This document shows positions 28,030-36,405 of a stretch of 44,490 bases of DNA, in pieces. The translations under genes were made by a program, and so were the position numbers. The notes beneath the pieces were generated by a model. It was not told the origin of the DNA. It saw nothing but the letters and a program-made list of their open reading frames with translations, and ran no database searches. The DNA is taken from assembly GCA_022843955.1 (NCBI GenBank), contig JALHMQ010000035.1, positions 1 through 44,490 on the forward strand, in the 5' to 3' direction. The stretch comes from Burkholderiaceae bacterium. GTDB taxonomy: Bacteria; Pseudomonadota; Gammaproteobacteria; Burkholderiales; Burkholderiaceae_F. Numbering within the stretch: position 1 is the stretch's first letter; each line of letters starts with the position of its first letter.

Positions 28030-29049
28030 TCAGGCGGCCGGTGCGCCCTCCGCGGCGTCTTCATGCGCGTCACCGAACTCGGTGTCGAACGCGTCCGCCT
28101 GCAAGCCGCGTTCGCGCAGCCAGCGCACCATCACCGGCACGTAGCCGTGGGTGACGATCACGCGCTGCGCGCCGGTGGCAGCGATCGCCTGCTGCAGGCC
28201 GGGCCAGTCGGCGTGGTCGCTCAGCACGAAGCCGCGGTCGAGCGCGCGGCGGCGGCGGGCGCCGCGCAACTGCATCCAGCCGGAGGCGAAGGCGTCGGAG
28301 TAGTCACCGAAGCGCTTCATCCACGGCGACCCCGCGGCTGCCGGCGGCGCCAGCACCAGCGCACGCGCGAACAGCGTCTTGTCGGTGATGTCCGACACGC
28401 GCTGGGTGGCCGGCAGCGCCACGCCGCTGGCGCGGTACGCGGCGTTGAGCGGCTCCACCGCGCCATGCACGACGATCGGCCCGATGCTCGCGTCCACCCC
28501 GGCGAGGATGCGCTGCGCCTTGCCGAAGGCGTAGCAGAACAGCACGCTGGCGCGCCCGGCAGCAGCGTTGCCGGCCCACCAGGCACTGATGTCGGCGAAC
28601 ACCTCCGTTGGCGGCGCCCAGCGATAGATCGGCAGGCCGAACGTGCTCTCGGTGATGAAGACGTCGCAGTGCTGCGGCTCGAACGGAGCGCAGGTGGCAT
28701 CCGGCTGCAGTTTGTAATCGCCCGAGGCGACCCACACCCGGCCGGCATGCTCGATGCGCACCTGCGCCGAGCCGAGCACATGCCCGGCCGGGTGCAGCGA
28801 CACCCGCACGCCGTTGATCGTCACCCCCTCGCCATAGGCGGCGGTCTGCAGGGCAATGTCGCCGAGCCGTGTGCGCAGCACGTGCTCAGCGGCGACGGCC
28901 GCCAGGTAACGTGTGTGGCCGCTGCGGGCATGGTCGGCGTGCGCGTGGGTGATCACGGCGCGCGCCACCGGCCGCCACGGATCGATGAAAAAATCGCCTG
29001 CCGGGCAGTACAACCCTTCCGGCCGCTGGATCACGAGGTCGTCGGTCAT
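28030..29049 (-). CDS. Ligase-associated DNA damage response exonuclease (MBL fold)
   Basis: A 339-residue enzyme. The zinc motif THAHADH is at residues 34-40, after LYCPAGDFFIDPWRPVARAVI. Further family landmarks are LHPAGHVLGSAQV, SGDYKLQPDATCAPFEPQHCDVFITESTFG (in two parts), and LSDHADWPGL with THGYVPVMVRWL near the end. It is the exonuclease partner of the ATP-dependent ligase and the Lhr-type helicase and is expected to resect or trim damaged DNA ends. Here it is separated from the ligase by about 1.4 kb holding the CPBP gene. The ATG at 29049 starts the conserved region. Divergent from the GRDP-like gene, with 87 bp between them. Confidence 0.92.
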   Translation of the reverse strand: MTDDLVIQRPEGLYCPAGDFFIDPWRPVARAVITHAHADHARSGHTRYLAAVAAEHVLRTRLGDIALQTAAYGEGVTINGVRVSLHPAGHVLGSAQVRIEHAGRVWVASGDYKLQPDATCAPFEPQHCDVFITESTFGLPIYRWAPPTEVFADISAWWAGNAAAGRASVLFCYAFGKAQRILAGVDASIGPIVVHGAVEPLNAAYRASGVALPATQRVSDITDKTLFARALVLAPPAAAGSPWMKRFGDYSDAFASGWMQLRGARRRRALDRGFVLSDHADWPGLQQAIAATGAQRVIVTHGYVPVMVRWLRERGLQADAFDTEFGDAHEDAAEGAPAA

Positions 29050-29091
29050 CGCCCCGTCACGCTACGGACATAAGGTTCAGGGCGCAGGGTG

Positions 29092-29107
29092 TCTGGTCGA
29101 TACCAGA
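29092..29107. promoter_or_regulatory. Inverted repeat in the divergent promoter region
   Basis: TCTGGT, a CGAT spacer and ACCAGA form a perfect 6-bp inverted repeat in the 87-bp region between the exonuclease and GRDP-like genes. It sits about 30-45 bp before the latter's start. It could be a dimeric repressor site. No classic -10/-35 pair was identified. Confidence 0.35.
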
Positions 29108-29136
29108 ACCACAAAAACAAAAAGAAAGGAGCCTGC

Positions 29137-29796
29137 ATGAAAGCGTTCATTCTCTTCATCGGTGTGGCCACATTCATCGGCGTGCTGGTCCTCGCCGTGC
29201 GTCAGCGCAAGCATGCCCGCGCCCGCTTCATCGACGACTTTCGATTTCCCCCCGGCGTCCGCGAGCGCGTGCGCAAGCGGTATCCGCAGCTCACCGACGC
29301 GCAGCTGGAGCGCGTGATGCTCGGCCTGACCACCTGGTTCCAGCTGAGCAACACCGCCGGGCGCGCGGTGCTGTCGATGCCTTCGCAGGCGGCGGATGTG
29401 GCCTGGCACGAATTCATCCTGTTCACGCGCAACTACCGGAGCTTCTGCAGCCGCGCACTGGGTCGCTTCCTGCACCATACGCCGGCCGAGGCGATGCGCA
29501 CGCCGACCGAGGCGCACGAGGGCATCCGCCGTGCCTGGCGCCTGAGCTGCGCACGCGAAGGTATCGATCCGCGCAACCCGGCCCGGCTGCCGCTTCTGTT
29601 CGCGCTCGATGCCGACCTCGGGATCGCCGATGGTTTTCGCTACGCGCTCGACTGCGGCGGCATGATGGCGCAGCGGCACGCCGACGGCACCACCTACTGT
29701 GCCTCGCACATCGGCTGCGGATCCGGCGGCGGCGACGGGGGCTGCAGCAGCGACAGCGGGTGCAGCAGCGACAGCGGCGGGGACGGCGGCGACTGA
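29137..29796 (+). CDS. Glycine-rich domain protein-like (GRDP-like) protein with Cys/Ser/Asp/Gly tail
   Basis: 219 residues. The ATG at 29137 follows AAAGGAG (29126-29132). An N-terminal membrane segment (MKAFILFIGVATFIGVLVLAV) is followed by a basic stretch, then a domain of about 110 residues with the pattern DVAWHEFILFTRNYRSFC and GRFLHHTPAEAM, typical of GRDP-like proteins (PF07173 type). The last about 28 residues are CGSGGGDGGCSSDSGCSSDSGGDGGD-like, with CSSDSG repeated in an 18-bp tandem DNA repeat (29743-29760 and 29761-29778). The protein is probably anchored in the inner membrane. The tail could bind metal or be exposed. Function unknown; it stands alone. Confidence 0.78.
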   Translation: MKAFILFIGVATFIGVLVLAVRQRKHARARFIDDFRFPPGVRERVRKRYPQLTDAQLERVMLGLTTWFQLSNTAGRAVLSMPSQAADVAWHEFILFTRNYRSFCSRALGRFLHHTPAEAMRTPTEAHEGIRRAWRLSCAREGIDPRNPARLPLLFALDADLGIADGFRYALDCGGMMAQRHADGTTYCASHIGCGSGGGDGGCSSDSGCSSDSGGDGGD

Positions 29797-29834
29797 GTTA
29801 TCGAGCTGGGGCTCAAGTTGGATAGAGACACTGG

Positions 29835-29854
29835 GTTCCCGCTTTCGCGGGAAC
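29835..29854. repeat. REP-like hairpin
   Basis: GTTCCCGC, a TTTC loop and GCGGGAAC form a perfect 8-bp stem, flanked by GG and GACAGG. This 'TTCCCGC-TTTC-GCGGGAA' palindrome is a widespread intergenic repeat type in gamma- and betaproteobacteria. It starts about 38 bp after the GRDP-like stop and may also end transcription. Confidence 0.65.
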
Positions 29855-30064
29855 GACAGGCCCTCCAACGCCTCGGCTCGCTCTTGACATCGCCTCCGAA
29901 GACGCTGAGCAGCGCAGGGCAAGCCGGGGCTGTCGGGCGTCGACTGTCCGAAGCACGTGGCGCGGCGCAGCCGCGATCGTGCGAGTTTCGACGCCCGCCG
30001 GCTTGACCGAGCAGCGCAAGGCAGCCCGCCAGGGCCGTCTTCGCAGGCGCGCCTTTCTTTGGTT

Positions 30065-30090
30065 ACTTTCTTTGGCAAGACAAAGAAAGT
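30065..30090. repeat. Intergenic hairpin ACTTTCTTTG / CAAAGAAAGT
   Basis: A perfect 10-bp stem with a 6-base loop (GCAAGA). The left arm's core CTTTCTTTGG is also present just before it at 30052-30062, so an alternative pairing is possible. This 'TTACTTTCTTTGG' phrase is a familiar dispersed intergenic element in proteobacterial genomes. Confidence 0.6.
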
Positions 30091-30172
30091 GACTGGCCCC
30101 GCGGCCATGAAGCGGGCGCATTGCATGAAACGGTGCAACGCGTGGGCAAGGGCACTACAAGGACCATCTTGG

Positions 30173-30192
30173 GCCCCGGCCTTCGCCGGGGC
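30173..30192. repeat. REP-like hairpin, GC-richer variant
   Basis: GCCCCGGC, a CTTC loop and GCCGGGGC form a perfect 8-bp stem followed by GACGGGAAC. It has the same architecture as the hairpin at 29835-29854 with a compensated stem, so the pair looks like two members of one repeat family. Confidence 0.6.
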
Positions 30193-30318
30193 GACGGGAA
30201 CTGGCCCGCGGCCATGTAACGGAGGTCACGCAGAAGGAAATGCAGCCTTCGCAGTCGCACGAGGCGCAGAGCCGGCGCCTGACTCGATCTGCAACGCCCT
30301 TCCGAGACTCATCGCGCG

Positions 30319-31206
30319 CTAGTCGCCATACGACACGTTGTCGCCGGAGCGCGCGATCACATAGGCGACGCCGAAGCCGACGCTCCAGGTGCGCTGGCGG
30401 CGGATCAGCGGGCTGTCCTCGAAGCGGGCGCCGTTGATGATGTCGACGCCGCTGAAGGCGAACAGCCGCCAGTTGCCGACGATGCGCGCCGCGCTGGCTG
30501 AAAGATCCCAGCCCGAGTAGCCCGCCTTCGGCTCGAACGCCGGCCGCGTGGCGGTGGCAAATTGCGGCTCGACGCCGTAGTAGAAGCGGTGATAGTCGGC
30601 GGTGGCGAACACGGGTCCGGTGGAGACCCGCAGTTGCGTACCGCCGGCCCAGGCAACGTTGCGGAACGTCGCCCGCAGGTTGGGCGCGAACAGGGTGCCA
30701 ACGTAGTCGAGGCCACCATCGAGCGCAAAAGCGGCGCGCACCGGCAGGCGCAGCTGCAAATCGTGCTGACCGTCATCCGAGGTGGCGAGCTTCACGTTCA
30801 TCGCCGGGCCGAACTCCAGCACCCAGTCGATCTCCCGCATGCCGCGGCGTGCCAGGTTGCGATCGGCGTTCACCGGCAGGCCGAGGCCGGCGCTGAAGTT
30901 GAACTCGACGCGGTCGCTCTTGAGGAACTGGGCGCGCAGTCCATCGCGGTCCGCCCGCAGCACCTCGCCGCGGTAGATCACATAGGGCAGCACCAGACCG
31001 CGCGTGCGCATCTGGTCGGCACCGCGATAGTCGGGTGCATACAGGCCGACGGTGCTGATGCCGACCTCCCAGCGCGGCATGGCCGGCGCCTGGGCCGTGG
31101 CGACCTGAGACAAGGCCAGCGCCGCTGCGCCCAGCGCTACTGCGCTCAGCGGCCGCGCCACCCTCGACAGCCCGGCGCTGCCCGACGTCACGTTCCTCGA
31201 ATCCAC
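30319..31206 (-). CDS. MipA/OmpV-family outer membrane protein
   Basis: A 295-residue predicted outer-membrane beta-barrel. The start is a GTG at 31206 behind GGGAG, giving a signal peptide with hydrophobic core LSAVALGAAALALSQVATAQA, cleaved near ATAQA. The mature part shows family features: WEVGISTVGLYAPDYRGA, VLPYVIYRGEVLRADRDGLRA, SAGLGLPV and a C-terminal strand ending in VGFGVAYVIARSG. MipA-like proteins are scaffolds for murein synthases/hydrolases, and OmpV-like ones may carry solutes; the role here is not decided by sequence. The frame is open upstream to 31548, but that stretch overlaps the clsB-like gene antisense-wise and lacks family similarity. Confidence 0.88.
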   Translation of the reverse strand: MDSRNVTSGSAGLSRVARPLSAVALGAAALALSQVATAQAPAMPRWEVGISTVGLYAPDYRGADQMRTRGLVLPYVIYRGEVLRADRDGLRAQFLKSDRVEFNFSAGLGLPVNADRNLARRGMREIDWVLEFGPAMNVKLATSDDGQHDLQLRLPVRAAFALDGGLDYVGTLFAPNLRATFRNVAWAGGTQLRVSTGPVFATADYHRFYYGVEPQFATATRPAFEPKAGYSGWDLSASAARIVGNWRLFAFSGVDIINGARFEDSPLIRRQRTWSVGFGVAYVIARSGDNVSYGD

Positions 31207-31285
31207 ATGCTCTCCCGGTTGACCGCCCGCAGTGTGCCGCAGGCGGCGACGCGCCCGGCGCCAGCACGACCCCGGGGAAACCACG

Positions 31286-32551
31286 TCAATAGTTAGGTGC
31301 CCGCGCCAGCAGCACGGTGGCCAGCCGCACCACGCCATACGCGCACCAGTCGGCAGCGCGGATCCACACGCTGCGGCGTGCGTAGTCGTCGGCGCGCAGC
31401 GCCACGCAGTCATCGGCGAGCGCGCGCTCCAGCACGTCGCGCAGGCGTTGGGCAAAGCGCGCGTCGTGCACGACCACGTTGGCCTCGCGCGCCAGCAGCA
31501 GACTGTAGGGATCGATGTTGCTCGACCCCACGGTAGCCCAGGCATCATCGATCACCGCCACCTTGGCGTGCAGGAAGCTCGCCTGGTACTCGAAGATCTC
31601 GATGCCGGTGCCGAGCAGGTCGCCATACATTGCCTGCTGCGCGTGGTGCTGAAGCGCGTACTCGACGCGCCCCTGCAGCAGCAGGCGCACCCTCACGCCG
31701 CGAGCCACCGCGGCACGCAGCTCGGCACGAAAGCGCCGGCCTGGCAGGAAGTAGGCATTGGCGATCAGGATGTCGCTGCGTGCCGCCTCGATCGCCGACA
31801 GATAGGCGCGCTCGATGGTGTGGCGATTGCGCAGGTTGTCGCGCAACAGCAGCGCGGCGGCCATGCCGTCGGCAAAGCGTTGCTGCGGCACGCCGCGCTC
31901 GCGCGGCAGCGGCGCGCGGTTGCCCGACTGCATCAGTGCCACCGTCCACCACAGCCGCTGCATCGCCAGCGACACGCCGGCCACGATCGGCCCCTCGCAG
32001 CGCACCGCGAAATCGAAGCGCGGCCCGCTGCGCCCGCTCAGCGGCGCCGGCACCTCGGTGAAGTCATCGAGGATGTTGATGCCGCCGACGAAGGCGACGC
32101 GATCGTCGATCACCGCCAGCTTGCGGTGCAGCCGGCGCAGCAGCTTGCGCTCCAGCCGCCACCAGCGCTCGGGCCGGAAGATGCGCACCTGCACGCCATG
32201 CACCGCCAGATCAGCCTGCATGCGCCGCGCGTGCTCGCCACCGCCAAAGCCGTCGACCAGCACGCGCACCTCGACCCCGCGGCCCGTGGCGGCCGCCAGC
32301 GCATCGACCATCCGCTCGCCGATCTTGTCGTCGGCAAAGATGTAGGTTTCCAGCAGCACCGACCGATGGGCGCCGTCGATCGCCGCCAGCAGCGCCGGAA
32401 AGTACTCGTCGCCGTTGACCAGCAGGTCGATGCGGTTGCCGGCATGGATCGTCGGCTGCAACGCGCGCGTCCACGCCAGCGCGTCCTGTGCCCGCGCCGG
32501 CCAGCGACGCAAGGGCGATCCGTCCGCGCCGCCCGGACCGCCGCCCGTCAT
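31286..32551 (-). CDS. clsB: Phospholipase D-family cardiolipin synthase, ClsB-like
   Basis: A 421-residue protein with two HKD motifs. The first is HRKLAVIDDRVAFVGGIN and the second HAKVAVIDDAWATVGSSN, each with His-x-Lys-x4-Asp. The N-terminal NRIDLLVNGDEYFPALLAAIDGA is typical of ClsB, which makes cardiolipin from phosphatidylglycerol and phosphatidylethanolamine or a second phosphatidylglycerol at the inner membrane. No N-terminal membrane helix is present, as in ClsB and unlike ClsA. The ATG at 32551 overlaps the stop of the upstream EEP gene by 4 bp (ATGA), showing co-translation; in other betaproteobacteria the same two genes are paired. Confidence 0.88.
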   Translation of the reverse strand: MTGGGPGGADGSPLRRWPARAQDALAWTRALQPTIHAGNRIDLLVNGDEYFPALLAAIDGAHRSVLLETYIFADDKIGERMVDALAAATGRGVEVRVLVDGFGGGEHARRMQADLAVHGVQVRIFRPERWWRLERKLLRRLHRKLAVIDDRVAFVGGINILDDFTEVPAPLSGRSGPRFDFAVRCEGPIVAGVSLAMQRLWWTVALMQSGNRAPLPRERGVPQQRFADGMAAALLLRDNLRNRHTIERAYLSAIEAARSDILIANAYFLPGRRFRAELRAAVARGVRVRLLLQGRVEYALQHHAQQAMYGDLLGTGIEIFEYQASFLHAKVAVIDDAWATVGSSNIDPYSLLLAREANVVVHDARFAQRLRDVLERALADDCVALRADDYARRSVWIRAADWCAYGVVRLATVLLARAPNY

Positions 32552-33366
32552 CGCATCTCCAGCTCGGCGATCAGCGGCGCGTGGTCGGAGCGGCGTGCCC
32601 AGGTGATGCCCTTGGGCACGTGCATCGACAGCACGTTGAAGCCGCGCACGTAGATGCGGTCCAGCGTCAGCCAGGGGGCAAAACTGGGAAAGGTGCGCGC
32701 CACCCCAGCCCGTGCATCGCGCGCGCCGCGCCACGGCAGCAGGCGGTCGAGCACGGTGCGCGGCTGCGCCTCGGCCACCGCCTCCGTGGCCACTTCCGTG
32801 ACGCCCAGGCGCGCGCGCAGCACCACGTCGACGCGGCGCTGCCAGTCGTTGAAGTCGCCGGCGATGATGATCGGCGCGCCGCGCGGAATTTCCTTCTCGA
32901 CGAAGTCGACCAGGAAGCTCGCCTGCCGCAGCCGGCTGCGGTTGATCAGACCAAAGTGCACGCACAGCAGATGCACATCGCGTTCCTTGTTCTTGCTGCC
33001 GCCGAAGCGGGCCACGGCATGCAGCATGCCGCGCTTCTCCAGCGCGTGGTCCGACACGTCATGGTTGGTGAAATTGCCGATGACGTGGCGCGACAGGATG
33101 GCGTTGCCGTGGTGCCCGTGCGGGTACACCGCATTCATGCCGTAGCACCGGTGCTCGTAGCCGCTGGCGGCGAGAAACTCCAGCTGCGTGCCGGTGTGAT
33201 AGTTGGCGTGGCGCGACAGCCGCTCGTTGCGGTCCTGCACTTCCTGCAGGAACACGATGTCGGCGTCGATGCTGCTCAAGGCCAGGCGCACCTCGTGGAT
33301 GCGCGGCAGCCCGCGGATCCCGGTCACGCCTTTGTGGATGTTGTAGGTGGCGACCTTGAGTTTCAC
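32548..33366 (-). CDS. Endonuclease/exonuclease/phosphatase-family protein
   Basis: A 272-residue EEP-fold hydrolase. Family motifs are TYNIHKG, DIVFLQEVQ, HFGLINRSR, IIAGDFNDW (metal-binding Asp and Asn) and the end motif WARRSDHAPL (catalytic His). The substrate may be a phosphodiester or a phospholipid headgroup; YbhP-like members are found beside ClsB, and cardiolipin metabolism is a reasonable guess. The start was set at the GTG at 33366 (VKLKVATYNIHKG), since homology begins there; the frame is open to 33534 without family similarity, so the start is moderately uncertain. Confidence 0.87.
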   Translation of the reverse strand: MKLKVATYNIHKGVTGIRGLPRIHEVRLALSSIDADIVFLQEVQDRNERLSRHANYHTGTQLEFLAASGYEHRCYGMNAVYPHGHHGNAILSRHVIGNFTNHDVSDHALEKRGMLHAVARFGGSKNKERDVHLLCVHFGLINRSRLRQASFLVDFVEKEIPRGAPIIIAGDFNDWQRRVDVVLRARLGVTEVATEAVAEAQPRTVLDRLLPWRGARDARAGVARTFPSFAPWLTLDRIYVRGFNVLSMHVPKGITWARRSDHAPLIAELEMR

Positions 33367-33403
33367 GTTGCTTCGCTGGTGGACGGTCGGTGCGGCATGG
33401 CGC

Positions 33404-35041
33404 TCAATCCTGGCCGCGCAACGCGCCGCAGCCGGCAGCGCCTGCAGAGTTGGCGGCGCAGTCGGCCAGATCGAAGTAGCGCTCGAGCAGGGCCGGGTCG
33501 TCGAAGTGACGGCGGCCGACGAAAGCGGTGGCATGGCGGCCCCACTGCCGCATCTGGCCGGCGCTGGTGATGCCCATCGGCCAGAAGAAGAAGCGTTCGA
33601 GCCGCTCGGTGCCGGGGATCATGCCGTCGGCGTCATATGCGCTGCGTGACAGGCGGGCGCCGGCATCGGCGCGCGCCACCCTCGCCACCGTAAGCGAGCG
33701 CAGTTCGTCCTCGTCGCGCAGGCGGTAGGGCAGCGCCTCACCCGCTGTCACCCCGGTCACGCTCACCCGCTGCAGGTAATGGCTACGCGAGGCCACGCGC
33801 AGCACCACGCGCTGCGCTGGCCCGATCTCGGGCAGCGTGTCCTGCGGCAGGAACAGCCCCTCGTCGAAGCGCCCCTGCCCGGGCGGCGGCTCGTTTCGCG
33901 GCCGCACACGCGGCGTGGCGAAGAACATGTGATAGCAGCCGCAGGCGTGGATCGAATCGAACGCCAGCGCGTTGCCGTGATCGTCGAGCGTTACGCGCCA
34001 GATCAGCGCATCGAGTTCACCGCCGAGCAGATCGAGCGCGCCGTCCTTGGGCCGCGCCGGAAACCAGAAGGTGTAGACGAGTTGCGCGCGCAGCACGCCG
34101 CCCAAGCGGCCGAACGCCAGCCGCGCGTACGCCACGGGCGGCTCGGTGAGATCGACACGCGCTTGCGGCGAACCCGCGCCGATCGCCAGCGGGCCGATGC
34201 GGTCGAACGCCCCGCTGTCGTCGACCTCGACGATCGGCGCATGCCGCTGCAGCAGCGCGGCCAGCGCCTCCACCTGCGGCACGCCGAGCGCGTCGCGCGT
34301 CATCGGCGCCATCGGCACGTCGGGCACAGCAGCGGTACGCCAGCGATCCGGGGCGGCGGCGATGCCGCGCGCGGCGTCGTGCTCCGGCGCATAGCGGCGC
34401 GATTCGCCCAGCCGCGGCAGATCGTTCAGCGGCGCGGAAAACTCGGCGCGCGCCTGGCGGTGCCAGCCGCGAATGCCGGCAGCGAACGCCAGCCTGGTCA
34501 GCGGGTACAGGCCGAGCGCGCGCAGCGTGGTCGAGTAGTCGTCCGGCACCTGCGCCACCGTGCGCAGTTGCTGGCGCGTGTCGCGCGCATCGTCGGCGTC
34601 GAGCAGCACGGTGCGGCAGGCGTCCACACCGAGGGCGCCATAGACCGGGCCGCCGCTGACGGTGGCATTGCGCAATTCGTGCGTGCGCGCCTGACGGTCG
34701 AGCGCGGCGAGGCGACCACGCCACTGCCGCCAGCGCAGGTCGTCGGCCACGTCAGGCGCCAGCGCGGCACTGAGCCGGTCGACGCGCAGGTAGGGAAAGC
34801 CGGGCACCACGGAGTCCTGCGCATCGCGCGCGGCGGCGGCCACCACCTGGCGGTCGAGTTCACGCAGCAGGCGGGCGCAATCGCCCACGCCGTCGGCGCG
34901 TTGCAGGTGCGCGGCAATCGGCGCTTGCGCGAACGGATCGACCGTCGCGCAGCCCGCCAGCCCCAACGCGAGGCCGGCGATCCCGGCCCGCAGCAGCGGC
35001 CGCACGACCTGCCGCACGCATGACCCCACCGGACCCGGCAT
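33404..35041 (-). CDS. Large lipoprotein of unknown function
   Basis: A 545-residue predicted lipoprotein. The signal sequence contains RPLLRAGIAGLALGLAGC with lipobox LAGC. The mature part is all soluble: long helical N-terminal half (DCARLLRELDRQVVAAAARDAQ), then a mixed region with LVYTFWFPARPKDGALDLLGGELDALIWRVTLDD and the segment DSIHACGCYHMFFATPRVRPRN, which looks conserved and could hold a metal (Cys-x-Cys-x-His). The C-terminus has FFFWPMGITSAGQMRQWGRHATAFVGRRHFDDP. The family was not recognised. The ATG at 35041 overlaps the upstream SRPBCC gene's stop (TGATG), so the two are coupled. Confidence 0.78.
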   Translation of the reverse strand: MPGPVGSCVRQVVRPLLRAGIAGLALGLAGCATVDPFAQAPIAAHLQRADGVGDCARLLRELDRQVVAAAARDAQDSVVPGFPYLRVDRLSAALAPDVADDLRWRQWRGRLAALDRQARTHELRNATVSGGPVYGALGVDACRTVLLDADDARDTRQQLRTVAQVPDDYSTTLRALGLYPLTRLAFAAGIRGWHRQARAEFSAPLNDLPRLGESRRYAPEHDAARGIAAAPDRWRTAAVPDVPMAPMTRDALGVPQVEALAALLQRHAPIVEVDDSGAFDRIGPLAIGAGSPQARVDLTEPPVAYARLAFGRLGGVLRAQLVYTFWFPARPKDGALDLLGGELDALIWRVTLDDHGNALAFDSIHACGCYHMFFATPRVRPRNEPPPGQGRFDEGLFLPQDTLPEIGPAQRVVLRVASRSHYLQRVSVTGVTAGEALPYRLRDEDELRSLTVARVARADAGARLSRSAYDADGMIPGTERLERFFFWPMGITSAGQMRQWGRHATAFVGRRHFDDPALLERYFDLADCAANSAGAAGCGALRGQD

Positions 35042-35742
35042 CAACGACCCTCCGCAACGCCGGCCCCGATCGACGGCCGTGCACGCGCGCGCCGCTCGAT
35101 CTCACCCACCATCGCGCCGAACTGCTCGCGCACCGATTTGCGCATGGCGGCGGTGCCGAACAGCGCGCCGAGGACAGGCGGCAGCGCTTCGGTCAGCTCG
35201 AACTGCGCGCTGTAGGTCAGGCGCACGCGTGGCGTGGCGCGACCGCTCGTGCCCACCACCGCCAGCGTGTAGCGCGCGCGCAGCCCCTTGACCGTGGGCT
35301 CGCCCTGCCCGGCCGGCGTCGGCGCGGATTGCGCGATCACATCGGTGAATGGCACGTGCTGCACGTCGAGCCACAGGCGGGTGGGCACGGTCATGAACAG
35401 CAGCCGCGACTCGCCGATGTACTCGACCGTGAGCTGGCGCTGCGCACTGCCCGTACGGGACAGCACGCGCGTGCGATGCAGGCCCGGGACGAACTGCGGC
35501 ATCCGCTCGTAGTCGACCAGCGTGTCCCAGGCGGTGCGCGCGTCGACGTCCAGATCGGCGCGCGCCTCGACGACAAACCTCCCACCATCGTGCTCGACGT
35601 CGACGTCGATGGGAGCACGGGTGCCAGCACGGGTCGGTGCCGGCGCGGCACTGAGTGCCGCCACCAGCAGGCCATGCAGCAGCAGCGCGGCAGTCGCGCG
35701 CACAGCGGGAGGAATCGGGTTGTTCGTCGCCAGGACCGACAT
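35041..35742 (-). CDS. Secreted SRPBCC (START-like) family protein
   Basis: A 233-residue protein with a signal peptide (MSVLATNNPIPPAVRATAALLLHGLLVAALSAAPAPTRA, split) and one SRPBCC/polyketide-cyclase-like domain: VVEARADLDVDARTAWDTLVDYERMPQFVPGLHRTRV. The end is helical (MRKSVREQFGAMVGEIERRARAR). Such domains bind hydrophobic ligands in a deep cavity; the ligand is unknown. In-frame starts at 35751 and 35811 are possible, the latter only 15 bp after the neighbouring SRPBCC gene; the ATG at 35742 gives the most typical signal peptide. It is paralogous to the next gene upstream and coupled to the lipoprotein downstream. Confidence 0.78.
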   Translation of the reverse strand: MSVLATNNPIPPAVRATAALLLHGLLVAALSAAPAPTRAGTRAPIDVDVEHDGGRFVVEARADLDVDARTAWDTLVDYERMPQFVPGLHRTRVLSRTGSAQRQLTVEYIGESRLLFMTVPTRLWLDVQHVPFTDVIAQSAPTPAGQGEPTVKGLRARYTLAVVGTSGRATPRVRLTYSAQFELTEALPPVLGALFGTAAMRKSVREQFGAMVGEIERRARARPSIGAGVAEGR

Positions 35743-35826
35743 GCGACGCATTATGCGAGAAGCGGCAGCGAACCCCGCCGCGCGCCGACCTTGCCGGCGC
35801 GGTTCCGCCATGCCATCTGAGTCGCC

Positions 35827-36405
35827 TCAGCCGCCACGCGCGGCGCGGCCAGCCGCCGGCGCCGCGGCGCAGCGCCGGGCAACCTCGGTCGCAATCGCCT
35901 GCAACTGCGCCGCCAGGTTCTGGCGCACCGCCGCGCTGCCGATGCCGGGCGGCGGCGAGACCCGCATCGCGATCAGCGCGCTGTAGCGCAGCTGCACGCC
36001 GGTCGCGCGCTTGCCCGCCGCCGGCACGATCTCGTAGCGCCCCTCGAATGCATCGAGCGCCTTGTCCTTGAGCAGTCCGATCTCGATGCGCGTGGCGCGC
36101 GCCGCCGCCACGCGCATCGGTTCGTGATCGATCTCGATCACGATGTCCATCGACTGCGCGAACATGAAGAAGCGGAACTCCCCCTGCTGCTCGACCACCA
36201 GGCGCTCGCGCAGCGCGGCGCTTTTGCCCGTGGTCTGGCGCTCGACCACGCGGCAGGCGCGGATGCCAGGCATGAAGCGCGGCAGCGCCGGGTAGTCGGT
36301 GATCGTCTGCCATACGGTGGCGACGTCGGCCGCGAGGTCGAGCACGGCCTCGGCAGTGAAGCGCTTGCCGCTGCGCTGGACCTCGACCTTGACTGCGTCA
36401 CCCAT
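35827..36405 (-). CDS. Cytoplasmic SRPBCC (START-like) family protein
   Basis: A 192-residue protein without signal peptide, starting MGDAVKVEVQRSGKRFTAEAVLDLAADVATVWQTITDYPALPRFMPGIRACRV. This matches the same SRPBCC fold as the neighbouring secreted protein, so the two form a cytoplasmic/secreted pair. The last about 30 residues are Ala-rich. Likely role: binding a hydrophobic compound or lipid; not more can be said. The ATG at 36405 lies inside the end of nudB (8-bp overlap), showing translational coupling; the longer frame upstream to 36603 is nudB's antiphase sequence. Confidence 0.8.
   Translation of the reverse strand: MGDAVKVEVQRSGKRFTAEAVLDLAADVATVWQTITDYPALPRFMPGIRACRVVERQTTGKSAALRERLVVEQQGEFRFFMFAQSMDIVIEIDHEPMRVAAARATRIEIGLLKDKALDAFEGRYEIVPAAGKRATGVQLRYSALIAMRVSPPPGIGSAAVRQNLAAQLQAIATEVARRCAAAPAAGRAARGG

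Larger units (their letters stand above)
29797..30318. other. Gene-free region with hairpin repeats
   Basis: 522 bp without a supportable gene between the GRDP-like and MipA/OmpV genes. It carries three separate hairpins (listed individually) plus a duplicated phrase ACTGGCCC(C)GCGGCCATG at about 30090-30110 and 30199-30217. Open frames here encode the typical spurious peptides of such repeats (VVPAKAGTQ on the minus strand). Confidence 0.6.

Noticed and set aside
29813-30121. 102-codon minus-strand frame ending VVPAKAGTQ
   Set aside because: This peptide is the usual translation of REP-type intergenic hairpins, not a gene.
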